From: Pseudomonas sp. GD03858
GTDB lineage: Bacteria; Pseudomonadota; Gammaproteobacteria; Pseudomonadales; Pseudomonadaceae
Length of the DNA stretch: 64,000 bases
Assembly (NCBI RefSeq): GCF_029840925.1
Contig: NZ_JAOCDM010000009.1
Span: forward strand, 1 to 64,000
Reading direction: 5' to 3'
A program made the position numbers and the translations under genes. The notes under the pieces were generated by a model. That model had not been told where the DNA came from. It made no database searches and worked only from the letters and a program-made list of their open reading frames with translations. Position 1 is the stretch's first letter, and each line of letters begins with the position of its first letter. Below, in pieces: positions 59,800-64,000 of this stretch.

Positions 59800-62352
59800 T
59801 CAGAAGAACCGGGTCACGCTGATCTTGGCGTTGCGCCCGACGGTATAGGCGTTCTCTCCCGACAGTTCCGGCCTGACAGCCTTGTTGAACAGGTTGTCCA
59901 CGGTCAGGTTGACCTCGGTCCCTTTCAGGTACGCCTGCTGCGGTTTCCAGTTGGCGAACAGTCCGTGGATCTCGTACTTCTCGTTGCCGAAGTTGTCGTA
60001 GTAACGGTCGCCGAGCGCGCTGGCCGGGCCTTCGAAGTACTTGTCGCTGGGCAGGTGGCGGGTGGCGCCGACGAATTGCGCGGTCCAGCCTACACGGGCG
60101 TCCCAGGCCGGAATCTTCACCCCCAGGGTAGTGATCCACTTGGGCGCCGGTACGTCCTTGGCCCACACGTCCGGGCCCCACGGGTTGGTGTAGGCGCCTT
60201 CATGGCGGCCTTCCATCCAGGCGTACGACACGGCACCGAACAGGTAGGTGGAGTCGTAGAACGTCTCGATCTCGAAGCCTTTGTAGACCACGTCGCCGAT
60301 GTTGCGGTAGTTGCCCATCAGGCCGCCGCCGCAGGTGTTGGCGATGCTGCCGCCGGTGGCCAACTGCTCCTGGCAACCGACACCGGTGGCCTTGAAGATC
60401 TCGTCGGTGATCTTGTTGCGGAACAGCGTGGCGCGCACCTGGGCGCTGTCGCCCTGGGTGAACACGTTGGAGAAGTCGCTGATGCTACCCACGCGCACGC
60501 CGGTGATGCGCTCCGGGTCAAGGTTGCGGCTGGTCGACGTGCGGCTGCCCACGCCTTGTACTTCGTACTGTTCATCCAGTACCGGTGCGCGCCAGGTCTT
60601 GCTGTAGTCGGCGAACAGCGCGGTCTGATCGCTGACCTTCCAGAACAGCGACAGACGCGGCGACCAGCCGCTGTAGGTCTTTTCGCTGTAGTCGTGCCCA
60701 GCCTGCGGGTTGTTGTAGTAAGGCGCCTGGTTGGGCTTGCCTTCGTTGGCGACATGATCGTAGCGCAGCGACGGGGTGATGGTCAGGCTGCCCAGGGTGA
60801 TGGCGTCTTGCAGGTAGTAGCCCTGGCTGTCGACCTGGCCGCTGGGCATGAAGTAGGGCTGGTAGTGGCCATAGTTGTACTTGGGCACTTCATAGGTCTT
60901 GCCGGGCATCCACATCTGCGTGTCGCGATCATGGCGGCGAACCTGCACGCCCGCGGTCAGCGCATGTTCCAGCGGGCCGGTGAGGAAGGTGCTGGTGTTC
61001 TTCACATCGAGCATGCGGTCCTTGTACTCGGTGTCCATCTTGCGACCGCCGGTGGCCGGCTGGAAGAACGCCGTGGCTTCGCGCTCGTCGGTCTGCTTGG
61101 TGTCGGACTCGGAGTACTTCACCTGCAGGTCGACCCACGGATTCTCGATCGGCTGGTACTTGTAGGTGGCCGACCAGGTGGTATCGGTCGTGGTGCGGTT
61201 GGCCAGGAAGCGCTTGAGCGAGCCGTCGTAGCCGTACTTCTTGATGTCCGCAGCGCTCGGTGGCGCCGGGTAGGCCGTGGAGGCGAAGGTGGTCCAGCGT
61301 TCACTCTCGGAGCGCGAGTAGGACAGCCCCAGGCTGTGCTCGTCGGTGAAGTGGACATTGCCCTTGAGCAGCACACCGTCCAGGTCCAGGGCGCTATAGG
61401 GCACGCGCTTGGGGTTGACCGGCCACTGGTTGTTGGGGTCGGGCAGGTTGTCGGCCATCTTCAGGTTGCCGCCGTCGCGCTTGGTGTAATAGACCAGGCC
61501 ATCGAAGCGTCCGTCGTCGCTGCGACCGAACAGCGCCGAGCTGTAGATCTGCTGGTGGTCGTTGCTGGCATAACCGTACTTGAGCATGGCGCCACTGTTG
61601 CGGCCTTCCTGCAGCAGGTCGCCGGCATCCTTGGTCTCCATGTTGACGCTGCCGCCGAAGCCACCGTTGCCGGTCTTCACCGAGTGCGGCCCCTTGTCCA
61701 CTTCGATGTGCTTGATCAGCTCCGGCTCGATGAAGATGGTGCCTTGCTGGTAACGCTCGAAGCCGCTCTTGGGCGCGCCGTCGAGGGTCATTGGCACGTC
61801 CTCGGCGTCGCCCAGGCCCCAGATGTTGATGGTCTGGCCGCCCGGCTTGGACGAGCCGCCCATGTTCACGCCCGGCAGGGTGGCGAGCACGCTGGGGATG
61901 TTGTTCGGCTGGTAGCGGTCGATCTGTTCCTGGTCGAGGGTCGAGCGCCCGACGTTGCCCGGGTCGACCTGCTGGCCGTCGCCGACGATGCTCAGGGCGC
62001 CGAGCTGGATGCTGTTGTCGGCGCTCGGATCGTCCTCGCGCAGACGCACCACATACGTGTTGCCCATGCGCACGACATTGAAGCGGCTGCCGATCAGCAG
62101 TCGGCTGATGGCCGCTTCAGCCTCGAAGTCGCCCTTGAGTGCCGGGGCCTGAGCCGCGCCAAGCAGGCCTTCGTCGAACAGCAGCTGGACCTTGGCCTGC
62201 TGGGCCAGCTGGCTCAGCGAGCGGGCCAACGGTTGCGCAGGCAGGTCGAACGGTACCGGGGCGGCTTCGGCGGCCAGGCTCACGGCCAGGCACAGGGCGA
62301 GCAAGGTAGGTCGGGCAGGCAGGCAGTGCAACGGACGCAACGCGGACAACAT
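59800..62352 (-). CDS. TonB-dependent heme/hemoglobin-type receptor with STN signalling domain
   Basis: 850 residues. Signal peptide (to about 31, LLALCLAVSLAAEAA), STN domain (FDLPAQPLARSLSQLAQQAKVQLLFDEGLLGAAQAPALKGDFEAEAAISRLL, about 35-105), a plug with LPGVNMGGSSKPGGQTINIWGLGDAEDVPMTLDGAPKSGFERYQQGTIFIEPELIKHIEVDKGP, then the barrel ending ISVTRFF. The METKDAGDLLQEG... stretch is typical of the hemoglobin/HasR receptor family. The STN domain and the preceding fecI-fecR pair show cell-surface signalling. GGGGGA precedes the ATG. Confidence 0.9.
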   Translation of the reverse strand: MLSALRPLHCLPARPTLLALCLAVSLAAEAAPVPFDLPAQPLARSLSQLAQQAKVQLLFDEGLLGAAQAPALKGDFEAEAAISRLLIGSRFNVVRMGNTYVVRLREDDPSADNSIQLGALSIVGDGQQVDPGNVGRSTLDQEQIDRYQPNNIPSVLATLPGVNMGGSSKPGGQTINIWGLGDAEDVPMTLDGAPKSGFERYQQGTIFIEPELIKHIEVDKGPHSVKTGNGGFGGSVNMETKDAGDLLQEGRNSGAMLKYGYASNDHQQIYSSALFGRSDDGRFDGLVYYTKRDGGNLKMADNLPDPNNQWPVNPKRVPYSALDLDGVLLKGNVHFTDEHSLGLSYSRSESERWTTFASTAYPAPPSAADIKKYGYDGSLKRFLANRTTTDTTWSATYKYQPIENPWVDLQVKYSESDTKQTDEREATAFFQPATGGRKMDTEYKDRMLDVKNTSTFLTGPLEHALTAGVQVRRHDRDTQMWMPGKTYEVPKYNYGHYQPYFMPSGQVDSQGYYLQDAITLGSLTITPSLRYDHVANEGKPNQAPYYNNPQAGHDYSEKTYSGWSPRLSLFWKVSDQTALFADYSKTWRAPVLDEQYEVQGVGSRTSTSRNLDPERITGVRVGSISDFSNVFTQGDSAQVRATLFRNKITDEIFKATGVGCQEQLATGGSIANTCGGGLMGNYRNIGDVVYKGFEIETFYDSTYLFGAVSYAWMEGRHEGAYTNPWGPDVWAKDVPAPKWITTLGVKIPAWDARVGWTAQFVGATRHLPSDKYFEGPASALGDRYYDNFGNEKYEIHGLFANWKPQQAYLKGTEVNLTVDNLFNKAVRPELSGENAYTVGRNAKISVTRFF

Positions 62353-62379
62353 GGATTCCCCCAAACGGCAAAAGGCCGG

Positions 62380-62404
62380 AAAAAGCCCGCCATCACGCGG
62401 CAGG
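62380..62404 (-). terminator. Terminator-like hairpin in the receptor leader
   Basis: On the minus strand CCTGCC-GCGTGAT-GGCGGG followed by CTTTTT, about 28-50 bases before the receptor ATG. It lies after the Fur box, so it may attenuate the receptor transcript or terminate fecIR. Confidence 0.45.
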
Positions 62405-62442
62405 CGAGGAGGAAGACGCGTCTTTGCGAAAATACCTCACCT

Positions 62443-62461
62443 GCGAATGATAAAAATTCTC
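62443..62461. promoter_or_regulatory. Fur box upstream of the TonB receptor
   Basis: GCGAATGATAAAAATTCTC matches 14 of 19 positions of the Fur consensus, about 90 bp before the receptor start, directly after the fecR stop. A perfect AAGACGCGTCTT palindrome (62413-62424) between the two may belong to the promoter read by the FecI-type sigma factor. Confidence 0.65.
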
Positions 62462-62464
62462 AAA

Positions 62465-63418
62465 TTATTTTGCGCGTCGCTCGATACGCAGACGGCCGTC
62501 GGCCAGCAGGGTGGTCTTGACCGGTAACAGGGCGGGCAGGGCGTTGAGCAGCGCGTCGGGGTCATGCACATCGAGATTGCCCGACACCTTGTAGCGGCCC
62601 AGGGCCGGATCGGCCAGCACCACCGGGTGCTGGCGGTACAGTCCGAGTTCGTCGACCAGGCTGGCCAGTTCACGGTTGCGGAAGCTCACATGGCCTTCGC
62701 GCCAGCCGGCGACTGGCTGCTCGCCCAGCTCCTGGCGAGTCAGACTGCCTTGCGCCAGATCGTAGGTGGCGCCTTGGTGGGCACCGAGCAACAGCGGGGC
62801 GTTGCGCTCACCAGGCGTTTCGAAGGCGACCTGGCCGTGGGCGACGGCGACCACCAGTTCGCGGTCGCCGCGACGCAGATCGAAGCCGGTACCGACCACT
62901 CGCACCCGACCGCTGCCGGCGTCGACGAACAGCGGGCGTTCCTTGTCGGGCGCGACGTCGATGTACAGCTGGCCATGATCGAGGTGGATCAGCCGGCGTT
63001 CGGCGCTGAAGTCCAGGCGCAGGCGGGTCTGCGCGTTCACGTACAGCTGGCTGCCGTCGGGCAATTTCAGGCGTTGCGCTGACTGCACGGCGGCAATGCG
63101 CTGGCTGAGCGGCTCGCTGCCGGCGCCTGGGTTGCCGACCACTACCGCGCACAGCAGCGCCGCCGCTGCCGCCAGGGCCGGGCGCCAGCGGGTCGGGCGG
63201 CGGACCGGCAGCGGGGTCGGGCGACTGGCCTGCTTGAGTGCCGCCAGATCGTCCCACAGCTGTTCGAACTGGCGATAGGCGCGCGCGTGCTCCGCTACCT
63301 GCATCCATTGGGCAAATGCCTTGCGCGCCTCCCGCGAAGGGGCATTGCGGTTGCGACTGAACCAGCTCGCCGCCTGGGCGTCGATCGGGGACGGGTCGAG
63401 CTCGTCGGTGGGGGTCAT
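62465..63418 (-). CDS. FecR-type anti-sigma/signal transducer
   Basis: 317 residues. The cytoplasmic N-terminus (AQAASWFSRNRNAPSREARKAFAQWMQVAEHARAYRQFEQLWDDL, DUF4880-like) is followed by one membrane segment (ALAAAAALLCAVVVG, about 80-95). The FecR domain (QSAQRLKLPDGSQLYVNAQTRLRLDFSAERRLIHLDHGQLYIDV, RVVGTGFDLRRGD) and a C-terminal STN-like part follow. It transmits receptor occupancy to the sigma factor. Start overlaps the sigma gene stop (ATGA). Confidence 0.93.
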   Translation of the reverse strand: MTPTDELDPSPIDAQAASWFSRNRNAPSREARKAFAQWMQVAEHARAYRQFEQLWDDLAALKQASRPTPLPVRRPTRWRPALAAAAALLCAVVVGNPGAGSEPLSQRIAAVQSAQRLKLPDGSQLYVNAQTRLRLDFSAERRLIHLDHGQLYIDVAPDKERPLFVDAGSGRVRVVGTGFDLRRGDRELVVAVAHGQVAFETPGERNAPLLLGAHQGATYDLAQGSLTRQELGEQPVAGWREGHVSFRNRELASLVDELGLYRQHPVVLADPALGRYKVSGNLDVHDPDALLNALPALLPVKTTLLADGRLRIERRAK

Positions 63419-63951
63419 GGGGACTGCTCCGTGCCGGTGTCACTGTCCAGGCGTTGCTTGCATTGCAGCAGGGCGGCGGCGATGTGCTTTTCGACCATGC
63501 TGACGGAAATGTTCATGCGCTCGGCGATCTGGGCCTGGGTCAGGCCTTCGAAACGGTGCAGCATAAGGGCTTCGCGCCGGCGCGGCGAGAGCTCGGCGAG
63601 CACTTGGCGCAATTGATTCAGCCGTTGTTGCTGCTGGGCGTGGTCCAGCGGGTCGTTCGCCTGCGCAGGCAGCTCGTCGGGCAAGGCGTCTTCGGCCAGC
63701 ACCACCTGGCGTACCTTCTGTCGCCGCCAGTGGTCGCTGAGCAGGTTGCGCGCCACCTGGAACAGGAATGCCCGGGGCTGCTCCACCTTGGCCCGGTCCC
63801 GGTAGCCCAGCCACTGGGCGAACACGTCCTGGGTCATGTCCGCGGCATCGCTGGCATTATCCGTGCGCTTGCGCAGGAAATGCAGGATGTCGGCATAGAA
63901 ACCTCGGCAGGCTTCTTGTGCGGTGGTGGGGTCGGGTTTGGGGCGCTGCAT
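63415..63951 (-). CDS. FecI-type ECF sigma factor
   Basis: 178 residues. Region 2 is RKRTDNASDAADMTQDVFAQWLGYRDRAKVEQPRAFLFQVARNLLSDHWRRQ. Region 4 is LSPRRREALMLHRFEGLTQAQIAERMNISVSMVEKHIAAALLQCKQRL. Iron-starvation sigma factors of this group transcribe the adjacent TonB receptor once FecR relays the signal. First gene of fecI-fecR-receptor. Its own promoter lies largely beyond the window edge. Confidence 0.93.
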   Translation of the reverse strand: MQRPKPDPTTAQEACRGFYADILHFLRKRTDNASDAADMTQDVFAQWLGYRDRAKVEQPRAFLFQVARNLLSDHWRRQKVRQVVLAEDALPDELPAQANDPLDHAQQQQRLNQLRQVLAELSPRRREALMLHRFEGLTQAQIAERMNISVSMVEKHIAAALLQCKQRLDSDTGTEQSP

Positions 63952-64000
63952 GCACGCTTTCCGGAGCTGGCAAGAGGAAAGGGTGCGGATCTTATCGAGA

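Noticed and set aside
59776..62520. 914-codon open frame opposite the TonB receptor
   Set aside because: Same effect: the receptor has signal peptide, STN, plug and barrel signatures. The opposite frame is Val/Ala/Gly-rich without domains.
59800..63951. Complete has hemophore operon
   Set aside because: Only sigma factor, anti-sigma and receptor are present. The gene beyond the receptor is the HicAB-like module, with no hasA or type I secretion genes.

Overview
The window is chromosomal DNA from a Pseudomonas of the putida group. The supporting evidence is high-GC coding sequence throughout, TurA/MvaT-type silencing protein, the ttgABC/ttgR efflux locus with its operator, a PcaR-controlled protocatechuate operon, and the REP elements typical of this group. 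I see no tRNA, rRNA, CRISPR array, prophage or complete insertion sequence.

Layout. 0-15.7 kb is mostly housekeeping: a 2Fe-2S ferredoxin reductase, pyruvate kinase, a lipoprotein, a PilZ protein, exonuclease I, TurA, PurU, a translationally coupled glycosyltransferase/deacetylase/flippase operon, an McpG-like chemoreceptor, a HerA-like ATPase and a phosphate transporter. 16-26 kb is the beta-ketoadipate branch pcaR-pcaK-pcaI-pcaJ-pcaF-pcaT-pcaB-pcaD-pcaC. PcaR boxes lie before pcaR, pcaK and pcaI. The CoA transferase is of the larger glutaconate-CoA-transferase-like (CatIJ) type. 26-30 kb holds a Crp/Fnr regulator, a LysR regulator and an OprD-family porin. 30-38.5 kb is drug efflux: TtgABC with divergent TtgR, and a 14-helix DHA2 pump whose stop codon is part of the target duplication of a 138-bp MITE.

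38.8-47.5 kb is a run of small metabolic genes, each next to its own regulator: an oxaloacetate decarboxylase-like enzyme, a metallo-beta-lactamase-fold protein with an SDR, a ThDP enzyme, an AraC regulator with a monooxygenase, and a flavin reductase. 47.6-49.6 kb is the most accessory-looking part. It has a secreted protein built from AEDGFDRT repeats and a Fic protein with its own winged helix and two tandem palindromic operators. 49.6-54.2 kb is a dicarboxylate/2-oxoglutarate transport unit: an MHS permease behind a sigma-54 promoter, followed by its likely two-component system. 54.3-58.8 kb carries beta-glucosidase BglX, a TPM-domain protein and a methyltransferase. 59.0-59.8 kb is a compact two-gene HicAB-like module with its own operator and terminator. 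The window ends with a FecI/FecR/TonB-receptor (heme-type) surface-signalling unit.

REP elements sit in many intergenic gaps and in several places have become part of gene ends. Two unusual heptanucleotide repeat arrays, near 2.7 and 10.0 kb, are arranged as large inverted repeats. Starts were chosen from ribosome-binding sites and family length, so several are shorter than the longest open frame.
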